Assembly: GCA_032209605.1 (NCBI GenBank)
Contig: JASFXZ010000003.1
Location: 28,236,762-28,300,761, forward strand
From: Mactromeris polynyma
Taxonomy: Eukaryota > Mollusca > Bivalvia > Venerida > Mactridae
Reading direction: 5' to 3'
DNA: 64,000 nucleotides
Shown here: piece by piece, positions 1-13,800 of the stretch
Layout: the number at the start of each line of letters is the position of its first letter
How positions within the stretch are numbered: the first letter of the stretch is position 1
The notes under the pieces: generated by a model
Told to the model about the DNA's origin: nothing
The model's input: the letters and a program-made list of their open reading frames with translations, nothing else
Database searches by the model: none
Program-made: the position numbers and the translations under genes

Positions 1-3000
1 TTCTTGAGTAATTAGTTATTGTAGTGCTTTTTCCCCTCACTATTTAATTATGTGATGAATAATATGTGTTGTAACCATACTATTGTGTTCGTAGAAATGA
101 TTGATTGCTATTAACCAATGTGTAATAATTATATCGTGATATTTTGTGTAAAAAATTGCATGATGTTTGTTCGTATGAAATCATGTCCAGTATACCCAGT
201 ATCTTATCTATAATCTCCGTAAGAAATTGAGTAATATTCAAAATGAATTGCAAGGTATTGTTAAATAACATGTACCGCAAAAAGAAAAACCATAACATTC
301 TAATGTAGCAATGAACTAATGTTCAATGTAATGGTGGCAGGTCATCTGGCATAAAATTAATTTAAGAATCCTAGATGCTTTCACTTATAATGTTATCATT
401 CGACCTGCTAACCGAAAATTATTATTTTGATATGTATTCTATACTTTACGTATAATCCACTGATATAATTATATATTAACAGAATCCCAATACTAATTCA
501 AACATCGGAGATTGCAATTACAATATTTATTTTATATCTGAGTAAATAAAACACGTAAGTAAGTCTGCAAATTGATTATGTAAATCTCACGATCCATTTA
601 TATTCGATAATATGGAACACATTCTGTATATGGTAGTTTCAAGACAAGTTTCATTGTTCTGCGCATTATTGCATGTCTAACTACTTTACGACACAATTGA
701 CATAATAAAATGTACGAAACAAACATTCAAATACTGTCTTACAGGCATTGCAGACAGTTCTGAGCATAATTATATTCCTGTGAATATCGAGTCATAGATG
801 AATGTAGACGTAGTTGATATGTGATTCAGTATACATTAAGTATCTTCTGACACATGTTGTTTTACTGTGGCTGTGTCGTGATATACCACGACATTTCACG
901 CAATAATATCACGAAACATTATGGTAGTAAAATGTTACTCGATTAACACGAGGCCACTTTAAGACGTCAGATACTGGTTCAGTCCATAGTTTAAATCATT
1001 TGCTAAGTAGACATCAGTCTTTTTTGTGGCACTTTTTGTACTACAACCATCTCGGAGTTAATTTATACATAATGTGTGGTCTTTATCAGTTAGTCTCTCG
1101 CGACATCATAAAACAAGAAATACATTGACAAGAAATATCTTTAAAAAGATTGTTGGCACAATTTGAAGGTTAAGATTTGTTGTGCAATATAATCAAAATG
1201 CCGAGATGCTACAGTTGCTGATCCCTCCAGATCCAAAATGGATTTCGGTCAATTCACCGAAATTCAATGGATTTCGGTAAGGTAATGTACCCCTTATAAA
1301 AAGGTTAACCAATCCGCATCAAAGTTACAGACGTTGTTCGGTTGAAGAGAAGTGGGTTGAGTGGTTAACGTAAGATTTGATTGGTTTACACAAAACTGAT
1401 ATGCAAAAAGCAAAGCCATGTTAGTGTGGCTGTGCCGAATAAACATCAAGATGAACGTTGGTATGATCAAAGTAAGAAACAAAATTCTGGATTTCAATAT
1501 ATATCTATGTTCTACATGCATGATACTGTGTTTCTCGTATCTTATGTTGGGAGGCGGTCCCGTGGAAATTTTTTATTTTCTCTGTTCGTTGTATTTAGGT
1601 CATTGTTTGATAAGTATGTGCTTATGTGCACCCTTAAACTAGGTTTAACATCCCAGTGGTTTAATTGCCACTGATCGTTCAAGGTCTCACTTGGTCAACT
1701 ATTGTGTGATGTGTATAGCAAAACAATGACCCTCATCATACAAGTGCATCAACTTCTATGGTTGAAATACCAGACGTTTTAATTTTTACCGGTGCGTGTT
1801 GTAAAATACAAGTGAGGAAGTGTTTCGACAACTGCCGACATTGTTTAAGGGAATATGTCATTAAACAGGAAATACTGTTTTGCTGTGGAACACGTCTATC
1901 GCTTGTAGAGGAGAAGCATAATTTCGATGTCAAAATGTGTTCATGCCTTGTCTGTCAGCTTAACACAGTCGTCGATGTGTATTTTTATTCTCAAAACGAT
2001 CAGCTCACCCAAATGTATCGGTAGAAGCAACGTGTTAACTCCACATCAGTAGTGCGCTTGCATTTTCCGGTGTCGTGGCAGAATATCACCCTGCTAAAAT
2101 CTCCACCACATTCAATTTACCAATTTATTTACAAATTTATTTATTGTGAAATATATAAGGCCACCGGCCTACACACAAGATGATACAATATATATATTAC
2201 ACAGTGTAGTAATGTCATTGTAATATATGCAATACATATGTAAGGTTCCAAAACTGGAAAAATTATATAGTAAATACAACATATTTGTAGAATGACATAG
2301 ACATTACCATATAAGTTAATATATACAATCAAGCAAATCCTGACATAATCTCATCTCTTAATCTAAGAGCATGATAAATATACATAGCAATATTACGTAC
2401 AACATATTTATTTGAACAAGACATCCGGTTATAAAATGCTTGAACACTAGGGTGCTTCATAATAAAGTTACCACTACATAACGAAGTTTCCACAACATAC
2501 AATAAAGTTACCACTACATAACAAAGTTTTCACAAGATATAATAACCTCACGATAAAATAAACCAAATATAACCAACGACATTATTATATCAAAATATGC
2601 ACAAAGGCAAAGATAAAAGCACATGATCAAAATAATAATAATAACAGATTTATGACACAATATATTCTATGATGGACACAATATCAGAAAGTATGAACAT
2701 AACATTATAAAGAATGCACATAACGTAATTAGGTATCTACATGATATATAAATGTATCTACATAATATAATGTCAAAGTATAAGATCAAATGCACATGAT
2801 ATAACGATGTACGGACATAACATGAATATGTTTGCACGACGTATAAACTATTTGGTTCGTAATGTCTTAAAAAGACATCCATAGTAATAGATTTTCATGA
2901 CTACAAAAGACAGTGCCGGCGTTCTATAGTTCTCTATCATTTCTCGTGTGTAACACAACCTACACTTTCATATAAATCAAAACAAAATTATGCAAAGGAA

Positions 3001-4169
3001 TATCACAAGTGTCGTATTTGACATTATCAAAATGACTTGCTAATGCTAACGGTTTCGTATATCTCTTCCAATTCTACAATCAGATGCAGCGTGTATTATA
3101 CGTCCAACAAATTATGTAAATGGATATTTTGTGAAAACAAGCGTTGTTTGCTATTCAATTTTGTTGTAGAAAATAATAACACGACATGTAGGTCTAAAAA
3201 ATACACGTTGTAAGATATAGCGTTAAATACTGTATTAGTGTACGCATTTTATAAATTAAGCAACACTTACACTCGCATGTTAAAGCACTCCACCAATGAT
3301 TTGCTTCATACATTTTCTTGATCATACGGTTTGATTCACTGTACAGGTGGGGTAACATACTTTGGCATTATAACATTTTGTGCCATTCAAAGTGAGCATT
3401 TAAGCGTTAGCTCAGAAATATATCATTTTAACGCAATTCAGAATTCCATTCATGCGATTTGTTGCAGTTAAATGAGAATACTAAATAATACAAATCATAC
3501 GAGTATGCGTCGCTGTCTTGACAAAATTCGGATATTTGATCATACGCTTGATTGATCGCAGGTTCGACGGTCTTTTGATTGAACTAGTGAAGATGGATCA
3601 TTGCACTTAATCTGAATTGAATGTCTGCAAAGATATGTTTGGACCATTATGTAAATATCGGAATTATACTGACACTGATACTGACTGTATCATCAGTCGG
3701 CTCATATATCCAATAGAACAATTAGATCAATATTTGGGAAATATACATTAATAATACTCAACGTAAACTAAAATTGCTTAAATAAAATAATAATTTCATT
3801 TTAAATTACATAGTCAACTGCGATTAATACAAGTGGCATCTGTTTGGAGCGATTCCAATTTTGTGTTCGTTTAATAGTTTGTAGTGATATATTGAAATAT
3901 TTCCAGAATAGCAATTGAGTGCTTGTAAACTGAACTAACCGGACGGCTAAAACGCTTCGATTTATTCAATAAAGAAAAAGGTAGACATGGAAACCAACCC
4001 TTGTCAAAATAGTTCCAATAGTTAGAATTCATTCCGTGACTTGTCAACCATTCCGTTCATAAAGTTGAATGAGTCAAATTAAACTTAAAACAACAATAAC
4101 TGCGTCTATCGCAGACATCCAAAACATCAAGGAATGTCTGATATATAACGCCATGCCAAATTGGAATTT

Positions 4170-4525
4170 TGTTAAGCGTCCGCGTGCGCCTAGGTTTTGC
4201 GCTCATCGAGCCAAAAAATAACATTTTGCTAAGCTAAAAATCCTCAAATATTTTCGATATCCATGATTCGACAACGGCAATTTTAGTTGAGATCCGACAA
4301 CGATGTGATTATTGTGTGAAAACTAGTCAGTTTAAAATTAGATTTATTCATGTATAGATCTAGTTTTGAAACAAACCATTTTGTTTCGTTTTTATGATGT
4401 TTCTTTTATTAAAATATCTAAAATTATGCATCAATTATTATGTGAGGATATTTGTTTTTCCGTTAAGAGTTTGTTTTTTCGAAAAGGTAGCTAGGTTTCG
4501 CGAACTTAGGTTGATGCTTAACAAA
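4170..4525. repeat. Dispersed element with 'ttaagcgtc' ends, copy 1
   Basis: The left end gttaagcgtccgcgtgcg and the right end ttgatgcttaac form short inverted ends. Related copies with the same end motifs lie at about 16606-16942, 35630-35930 (right end incomplete) and 36918-37240. Small non-autonomous DNA element or MITE is the likely class; I see no coding capacity. Confidence 0.45.
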
Positions 4526-5529
4526 ATTCAAATTTGGCATGGCCTTATCAGTCAAGAATTGGAAAAAATAATCTCGAATAAAAAATGGGAATTAGAATCC
4601 TGCGTATACAGTAACCATTCGAGCAGTCAAACATTTTAAGAACGACGAAAAAGGCTTCAAATGTCCAAAGGTATTTTACAAACTACATTCATTGAAAATG
4701 CTGATCGCCTGAAACGCTTTCTTATCGGTCAGCCGTCATCAATTTTTATTAGCGTTTTGTGTACAATCTTGCATGAATTCAAATGCAAAATGCCAGCGTA
4801 AACATTGTCTCCCTGTCACATGAACTATCATTATTTGGCATCCATGATATTTTCTAGTTTTCAGACTATAAGTCAAGTTATCTTTTATAAAATATTAGGC
4901 GGATTATATTTAACACAAGGCTCTTATTTGAGATGAAGTAGTGTGAAAAACTCATTATGTTCGGATTGTATGACCTTATATATTTTTATTTCAGTAGTTG
5001 TGTATACAAGTACATGGATAATAAAGACATGCAATAATATTAAAATAATAATTATAACATGTGCATAATATCCATGCCATACACACCAACACCTAGGATA
5101 GCACAAAAAAGAGTAAACTCTTATTTCCATTGAGGACATTCAACAGAATTAAACAATGATAAATCAGACTATATTGCAGTTGTAATGGTAAGTTTTGTTT
5201 ATGTTGTTTATATTGTGTCTGCGTCTATGTCAGTCATTCGGATTAATGTTCCAACATTTTAAGAGTGATTTTAGATTTACATACAACCCCACCAGTTGCT
5301 AACAATATGTTTATTAAATTCTACAGACTTGATGAAGTTAACACCATTTCCATATTTACGGCATGTGAGGTTCCTTTTCCCAAATCCACAGTCCTTTGGG
5401 ATTGCTGAATGAGTGGATTGTTTAGATAATTACATACGGAAAGCAAACACACTTCTCCAGGAAAGAGCAAAAAATACTGTGTGTCGGTCAAGACACACCA
5501 AATATATATATATCTTCTGTCATATTGTC

Positions 5530-5645
5530 ACGATAAACGTACTTACTATCCGGGTTCGCATCTACGACCTCTAGTTTGCCGGTCGAGCGCATTTCAACAG
5601 AGCCAACTTCATTATTGCTGCCCTCGAGGTTAACGCGGAACACTT
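5530..5645 (-). repeat. tRNA-like SINE fragment
   Basis: The minus strand has a GCTCTGTTGAAATGCGC stretch resembling a decayed A box and GATGCGAACCCGG resembling a B box. It matches the tRNA-like segments at 18220-18280 and 38338-38402 in order and spacing. Decayed; not a functional tRNA gene. Confidence 0.4.
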
Positions 5646-8069
5646 CTAAACATTCATGTTTAAAAGTTATCAACTTACGTACATAAATGATTGTGTATAC
5701 AGGATGATAGAAATTCAGCAATGTCATTGAAGGAATGATGAGAGCTTTAGATGACAAGAAGTAGTGACAATGAGAAATAGATTTGTGTGTGAACCAATTT
5801 ATGTCTTGTAACGATTGGAATAATTATGAATCAATTTCTTAATAGCGACTGTATACAATGACCGGTATTGCTTAGAATGTAGAATTTGTTAGATTCTTAA
5901 CACAAGTGGAGTCGGTAAATGAGAGAGTATAACTCTTTATCTTTTTTATGCTTCTAATATATTTTTTCTAAATTTACATTTCATAAAATTGAATATTGTT
6001 GTTGACAATTGGATGTCTACAGAAGTACCATACAAAATATACTCAAATTTCCCAATCTTCATGAAGCATTATGAAGCCAAATCATATTACCATTCTCACT
6101 AGACTTGCAATTGCCTGTTTTCGATTATAAAATCTCAATTATTCCATACTGCGAAGACGAAGTTATCAATCACACGTTCAGAGAATCTAATATACTCAAT
6201 ATGATCTTGAAGAATTATTGTACTGCTAAAATGGAGCTTCTAAATTTGACCGAATAACACGAAATAGTATTCTTAATCTTTAAGGTAAAGATAAAAACGA
6301 TGCATGAATGAAGATGTTAGTTGTTTTGTTATCGCTCGGAAATATTTCTACGGCGATACTTTCTCTAAGTACAACTATAACTATTCTGAGAATATGATGC
6401 GGGGCTTTGCGCACTCTGTCAATGTGTGTTTGGGGAGGGGGGGGGGGGGGGTAATTCAGATAGCGTGCAGTCGATTCCAATGCGTTGGTGAAGGAATATG
6501 ACGTTACGGCATCAGGAAGCAACCGGCAAAAGTGGAAATCCGTATTCAATAAAATTCCAGTAGTATAGGAACAGTTTGTTTACACATATTAGTTCGACGA
6601 TAACCATTCCGACAATCAAATTACTTCTGTTGGTTGAACCAGAATCCATACGTTATATTACTAAAGTCTGTTATATCATTCATGTGTGCAAATATTCACT
6701 CTGTTTAGTTCACGAATCCCTTGATCTTGAAATGTGCTTATAAAGCTTGCACCAGCATTTGCTATTAAATAGAATATATGCAAATCACTGCTGTCTGTTT
6801 CGTATTATTCGTGCAAATAAAAGTCAATTTAATGGAAATGATAATGTGCTACATCAAATTGAGACAACGCCTTACAAGACACATTGTCGTAGTTGTTGGT
6901 GTCTCTTAATAATTCAAAGGTAATAAAGCTGCCACAAACACAATCCCAGAATCAATGAGATCTTGACATTTTGAATCGTAATTCTTGTTGGCGCATGTTA
7001 GACTGAGAAATGTTTACAATTGCGGGAACAAGATTATGGGGTATTTGAAGCGAAGTAACATTATAAATTTGCCGAGGAATGATGATGATAACGTCAATTA
7101 CAGTATCATCAGACCGGTAGTGTTTCAGTAGTATCATCTTGGCGCAAAATATATTCATGTAATTAAATAGTAGCCGAGTTCCTGTACAATTTCAAACATC
7201 AGAGATTAAAATTGATTATTTTTCATATTGTAAGAAGGCGAACAAGCCTTTAGTTCCTGTGATGTCTTAAATACATTCACAAGCTTGCTCTGTAACTGAC
7301 AATGTGGAACAAGTTCTGTATACAGTGTGTTTAAACACAAGTTTCAATGCTATAAAACAAAATGTGTCACCTATATCATATTTACGACATAATTGCTATC
7401 ATAAATTGTACGTGGTCTTCTTCTTAAATGTTGACCCAAATATGACTCAGACGAACCAGAGAGTGAGTTTTTTCGCCTGAACACCAAGACATAGATGTAG
7501 CTGACATAGATGACAGTTGAATCAGTATAGGTTAAGTGTCTTCTGACACATGTTAGTTTACTGTGGCAGCGTAGTGATGTACCGAGACTATTCACGCAAT
7601 ATTATCACGGACCATTAAGGGAGTAAATGTTACTCAAACAACAAAAGACCACTTCCAAACGTCATAAAATACATTTATGATAATATTGTCAAAATTCATA
7701 TTTATTAATATTTAATTTATTAACGTGTCAGTCATTTTTTGAAGAATTTTACGAATAAAATTAGGCTGGATTCGGAAAGACGATTGCCAATGGAAAGTTT
7801 CTTCGCCAATCATACTAAAGCAGTTTTGTAATTTCCACAACATAGAATTGAGAACAATAATAATTCTCCACAAACATTGCACTTGATAGAATCACATAAC
7901 TAATGATTCAATACACATTTTAAGTTAGTTGCGCTGTGCAGAAAAATATTAAGTACATTGGGTGAATGTTAGTTACGTACATCTTACCGACTTCCACATG
8001 GTTCCTTCGTAGTGTTGTGTCGTAATCAGTACTTCGCGATGTTTTATCCAAAAAAAAATTATTAAACAT

Positions 8070-8700
8070 AACATTTAACATTGAATATTGAAGTAAACAG
8101 GAAATGGCAATTAAAGATAACAGCAACCACAAAAGCACAGGGAGGCATGGTATATAATATTATATACCATCTTACATATAACAATGAATATTGAGGTAAA
8201 CAGGAAATGGCAATTAAAGATAACAGCAACCACAAAAGCAAAGGGAGGCATGGTATATGATATTATATACATCTAACATATAACAATGAATATTGAGGTA
8301 AACAGGAAATGGCAATTAAAGATAACAGCAACCACAAAAGCACAGGGAGGCATGGTATATAATATTATATACATCTAACATATAACAATGAATATTGAAG
8401 TAAACAGGAAATGGCAATTAAAGATAACAGCAACCACAAAAGCACAGGGAGGCATGGTATATAATATTATATACATCTAACATATAACAATGAATATTGA
8501 GGTAAACAGGAAATGGCAATTAAAGATAACAGCAACCACAAAAGCAAAGGGAGGCATGGTATATACTATTACATGTATATACATCTAACATATAACAATG
8601 AATATTGAGGTAAACAGGAAATGGCAATTAAAGATAACAGCCACCACAAAAGCACAGGGAGGCATGGTATATACTATTATATACATCTACACAATCATTA
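8070..8700. repeat. Tandem array, about 102-bp unit, about 6 copies
   Basis: The unit contains gaggtaaacaggaaatggca, gataacagcaaccacaaaag and ggcatggtatataatattat. Unit starts are about 102 bp apart (8181, 8283, 8385, 8487), with one 108-bp unit (an atgtat insertion) near 8570. Copies are more than 95% alike by eye, so the array is young or homogenised. The open frame through the last unit is a by-product. Confidence 0.8.
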
Positions 8701-10011
8701 AAACAAAAAGGAACATACTGCGCACACATAAATGGCGGGTGAAAATAGGGGAGTACCGCCTCGGAACGGTCTGGCAAATCACCACTACCACTGAAGATGA
8801 AAAACCTCAATATAATGAATGACCTGTGTAAAAAGAAAACCACTACTAGAAGACCCTCTGTATATGATACAGTGCTTGTAAAGCATGGGCCAATAAGGCA
8901 AATCACTTTGTAGTCGTTAACTTATCCGAAACAACTGAAGAGAAGTGATTAAGGCTCGAGATGATTGCAAAATCTACAAATAACACAGGTTCGCATTTCT
9001 GTGTTCTGGTTTTGGATAGTCATAGAGTTTTGTATAACACCCGTCCTATCAGTGCACATACGAAGTGTGGTATATCGGTCATGCGCTCATATTTTGTAGA
9101 TCTTCGTTTGAGACGGATCACTAAAATTACTTCATTTGAACGTTTTGTAATATGTTTGTGCTATGTGAATCTTCAAAATAGTTTAATGTATGTCCATGGT
9201 GTCCCTGGCTGAGTTGCATCATATTGATGACAATATATTATCTATCCTATGGATATGTGGGTAGAATTCTTTATTGCGAAAAATGTTGTGCACGTACTCG
9301 TATTTCGAACAGTAGCAAGGCATAAATAAATATTATAGCACATGTCTATATATAGATATGTGTACATGTAAAAGCCATGATTATTACACTTTAAAACAAC
9401 TAATAAATCTTAAAATCAAGCTGTAAAATAAAAACAGTGGAACTATCGCCGCTCAAGAAGCAATTCTCTATCATTCAATGAATTATCTTACTGGACAGAA
9501 ACGCGTGTTCGTAATTGGAAAAAATCGACATTATGGAAATAGCCAGCAAATGCCTAAGGCTTTCTTTATCCCAGTGATATGCAAAACGTCCTTGATAGAG
9601 AGATTAAATATTCAAATGAGTTTTGAGAAGGAAATAATGGGGTCTGGTTTAATAGCATAGACGTGATTGAATGGTGTAATGCACATACTGCTTTTAAAGT
9701 ATCTGACACATTCTCTTGGCAATCACTTTTCTAACTGGTCACCCAAATTATTATATTGTCAATACATTTCTAGTTTTGCTTAAATCGTTTTGAATACATT
9801 ATCTCGGCGGCCATGCACGAGAGGGTACAAGTCTTACATTTTGATATAAATAATTATGTTACTAGGAGCAAGGTCAGTATAAGGCTGCTTGTTCCTTCAT
9901 GCTGGATTATACACAGTATGTCTGTTGTTATGTACGTAATAGTTAATTGCTTTTAATGATTAGTTACTACATACTTAGTCATTTTTTGCGTATAAGTTGG
10001 AAATCAATGAC
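8700..10011. other. Intergenic, no feature recognised
   Basis: AT-rich single-copy-looking DNA with open frames under 85 codons and no recognisable domain or splice pattern. Confidence 0.4.
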
Positions 10012-10261
10012 CATATGAGCGCTGCTATGGGATTTACAGACTCTTCTGTAAGTGACGTCATTTCAAGAAAACGCAACATGTGATATCACTATTTGCAAAC
10101 AGGAAACAATATTTACTCCATATGGTCACTTCGTTTTCATATTGCCATCTGGGGCAAATATTGCTTACTGTCAGTACATGGTGACGTCACAGGTGACGAT
10201 TTCTGGAAATGACGTCACTTAAAGAAGAGGTTGGAAACCGTACAGCGGCGCTCATATAGCG
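10012..10261. mobile_element. Small inverted-repeat element (MITE-like)
   Basis: The left arm starts tgagcgctgctatggg and contains aagtgacgtcatttcaagaa; the right arm, read inverted, starts tgagcgccgctgtacgg and contains aagtgacgtcatttccagaa. The arms are about 55 bp with scattered mismatches. TA dinucleotides flank both ends, which fits a TA target duplication of the Tc1/mariner type. It carries three copies of the octamer TGACGTCA. Confidence 0.6.
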
Positions 10262-13200
10262 ATTGAGTGTGAGGTTGGCTAGCTGTTAAATCGATTTATA
10301 AACCCCCAGTATTTTTACTGACAGTTCCAAGGCTGTATAACGATGTATGGTTATTAGTTTTTTGTTTTTTAAATGTATGTTAAATTTCCCTTCCCTTCTA
10401 TGCAATTATTTCACATCATATAGTGTTCACGTTATTTTCTTTCTAGTTTAGGCCTATTGTTGCCAGCTGTCTTGACTTGTCCTGTGATCTTGTCCATCCA
10501 TTAATCCCCCTGTTTGTCCTCTTTGATTCTCGTAGTTATCGCTTATGGTCGGCCATTCCTTGCGCCCCTGTTCCCTTACGTTTGTACCATTGAGCCTCCT
10601 CAAATGCCTTATGTTTTATGGATTGTTGTTTTCCCGGAGGTCTAAGTTGGGAGGCAATGTCTTGTGTATATGGCGTTCCGTATAGCAACCCGATTTCAAA
10701 TTTTTACTTATGACTAACATAATGGTCATTTTAGAAAAAACAAAAGTCAATATCTTGATAAAATGGATACAAGTGTCATTGTTATACTCATTTGTAGTCG
10801 TAGTCTTCAGTCAGTACCTAATCCAATACCTGTACATAGTCTATTTTCAGTTTATATCAGTTTTATAGAGCGATATGTGTTCGCCATTGTGATGCCTAAG
10901 TGCGATTTATTCATGAAAATAGCAATCGTAACCGACAGGAATACGTGCCACTTCGATACAGTATCATAATCTAAAACATATCACCTGTACTACATAATTA
11001 CAAGGGATTGAAAGAAATCACGAGGCAATGTACGATGTAATAGTCGTGGTAATTTATATTTTGTTATTATAATTATTCATGAAACGTTCTTTAAAGCCTT
11101 TCTTTTCCAACTTCTTTGACATATCTTTAAAGCGATAGACAAGTTATTTTAAAACCCTCGGTTATAACATAATGAAACATATTTCGGGGAGTTGTTAAGG
11201 GGGATGTTTTGTTGACACTGTTGGTTTACGTGGGTGATAGATTAAATGTGAAGCACCCTTTAACCAGGTTTATTAACCTCTTGTGGTATTGCCGTTCGAA
11301 GGCGGTACTTCTATTTTCACCAAATATTTGTGTTTGATTCTGTTGTCTCTACTGCTTTTGTATTTGTTTACATGTATGTATGGGTTTTTTTCATGGCGTC
11401 TTGTGCTTTTGGAGAGAATGTGCATTGTGTACTTGCCTTTACCAGTTAGGCTTCTTTATTCATTTTTTACGAGTTTTGCTTAGATAAATTTGTACTGTAG
11501 CAAGATATAGCTTGCTAGCTAAGTAGACTTGCTGTAATAGGTAACTCAAATGAATTTTATACATGGTTAGATACTGCCCGATGTTATAGAAATGTATGTG
11601 GGCTTGTGTTCACGCTTCACCATTAAAATGTCACGGGAAATTCGTAGGAAACTGATAAAATGATTAATTACAATTCAATGTTATATCGATGTATTCTTCG
11701 TTTGGTTATATACTGGCACGAACATCTAGAATCAATCTTAGAAGGGATTGTAAAAATTGTTAATAAATAAATTGCATGTGAATGGAAAGTCAAATTAATT
11801 TAATGTGATGGAAATGTTCACATACATATGCCGTTTCCATAATGTGGACGGATTGGTGTACGATACGATTGTAAAATCTTAAAAAGAAATACTAACTAGT
11901 ATGATTGATTATGTCGCCGAATAAATACTATAATGATTGATTATATCACCGACTACCTATAATTACATTTGTGTTTCTACCAGCCAGAAAGTGTATTAAG
12001 TGATATCTGTACGACTTTAGATTTCATTCACTTGTATATTATTACATTGAAGAAAATTGTCTGCCCGAAATCCAATAGTTTATAGCCAATGAACTACATC
12101 TTGCCCGTGTAACAACAAATATTATCAAATACTACCCAATCAAAGTTATCTCCAAACATACAATAACCTTCAATCATGTTATCCAAAGTGTATTGTATCA
12201 GACATATCTATTAATCAAATGTTGAGAAAATCGAATTAACTCACTGTTATTTATTGAAAGCAATATTAATGTCAAAAGGCGACGTCTCAAATTTATGGGC
12301 TGGCTTCATGGTGTAAGATTTATTTTTACTGACAGTTCTTTCTCCTTAGTTGTCCTTTATGGCCGACCAGGTCACTCCTTGCGCCACTGTTCGCTTACAT
12401 ATTTACCCTTGTACATTCTCGAATGCCTAATGTTTTATGGACTGATGTTTTCCCTGTTGGAACCTATCGTCTATTTTATGTTGTGATGATGATGCCTGGA
12501 ATGTCGCTTTCATTATATTAATAAACTAACTGCAATGTGAAGTGTTCTCCACGCAACAAGCACAACGACAACGCAACTTCAAAATCGGTTCTATTCTTCG
12601 CTTATAAATACGAATTCTCCATCTGTCCTGCTGGAAGATTTGAAGTTCTGTATAGTTGTTCTATAATTATTCAATAGGATAGGCTATATATATACATGTG
12701 TATATTCAAGGTGATGTGCATCGTGCTCTTAGTAACAGTTACATATACATACAGAAAATGCAACAACAAATTGAAACAGTGCTTTGTACGACATTTTGTC
12801 GATCTTAATGGTGACTCTTGAATAATTTAAACGTCATCAACTCTAGGACTAAATAAGGAAGGGTGTGTTATTTTGTAAACATTTAAACGTTGATGCAAGA
12901 AAACTATTGAAATTTGTTCGTTATCTTTAGAGTAATCACGACGACTTTCAAGGCAAATACGCACTCAGTAGCTACCAACGGTATATTTATCTACATACAA
13001 GCATGAATGGCGGCTCAGTGGTATAACGTTCGCCTCTGGTACGGAAAGTTATCCTTGGGCGGGTGTTAATGTATGCATTGCTGTGTCATTGTAAGGGATA
13101 TAACTAACTGTATAGATATATCAACGGACAACATTTGTGATATCGAATGCAAACGATATACTTTAGAACCAATAAATGACTTAATAACTACACTGCATAT

Positions 13201-13800
13201 TATTTAATACTGTAATTATGATTTAATTATATGATTTGGTGGATAAGACAATTAAGTCTAATAGAATTCGAGTAAAAAAGGTGTTTTCTCTTTTTTTGTA
13301 AAACAAGTATGTATTTTATCCAACTGTTCGATGTTTTCTTGCATAAACAATAAAACATTGAATACAAAGCGGATACATCCATCGTTGTTACTTGATTACA
13401 TTACTAGAACGTGATTCATCACATGGATTAACATTTGCGTGTTTCTGTTTTATGCTTGTCACACTCCAACAAACACTTCTTATAACTATTAATGTGTGTA
13501 CGCATTTACATACACTGCTTGCTTGGCTGTGCACAATATTTTTCATCTGGGTTCATATATGAGTATGATTAAAATGATGAGCACAATAAATGAAAAGAAG
13601 CCATTCATCACAGACTTGTTGTAACAATTTAGCCAAAACAATTCCGAGAGAAATATCTAGGATATATGTTTAATTTAATTGCGATATGTGTACATAGTGA
13701 ATATAACTACGATAAATGATGGTGAAATGTTGCGTTTACGGTAGCCTTAGTCATGGTTACATTAATTGTGATTGACATTTATTCTATTCGTACGGGAATT
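10262..13800. other. Intergenic with two copies of a 190-bp dispersed repeat
   Basis: About 10440-10690 and 12330-12460 carry a repeat whose reverse complement lies at about 36240-36440 and 46146-46345 (shared strings such as tgccttatgttttatgga and its complement). About 13010-13070 looks like a tRNA-like fragment (GGCTCAGTGGTATAACGTTC). No gene is seen. Confidence 0.4.

Larger units (their letters stand above)
1..8070. other. No supported gene; diverged duplicated DNA
   Basis: Only short, AT-driven open frames occur. About 490-970 resembles 7185-7670 (shared strings such as cttctgacacatgtt and tattcacgcaat-like runs), so this is an old duplication. 1150-1450 resembles 57240-57850 in an intron of gene E. 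2459-2538 has a short tandem duplication (aagttaccactacataac). A G run of about 15 lies at 6437-6451. About 5530-5640 is a tRNA-like SINE fragment on the minus strand. Confidence 0.5.

Noticed and set aside
8070..8700. CRISPR-like array
   Set aside because: Direct 102-bp tandem copies without variable spacers, in a eukaryotic genome.
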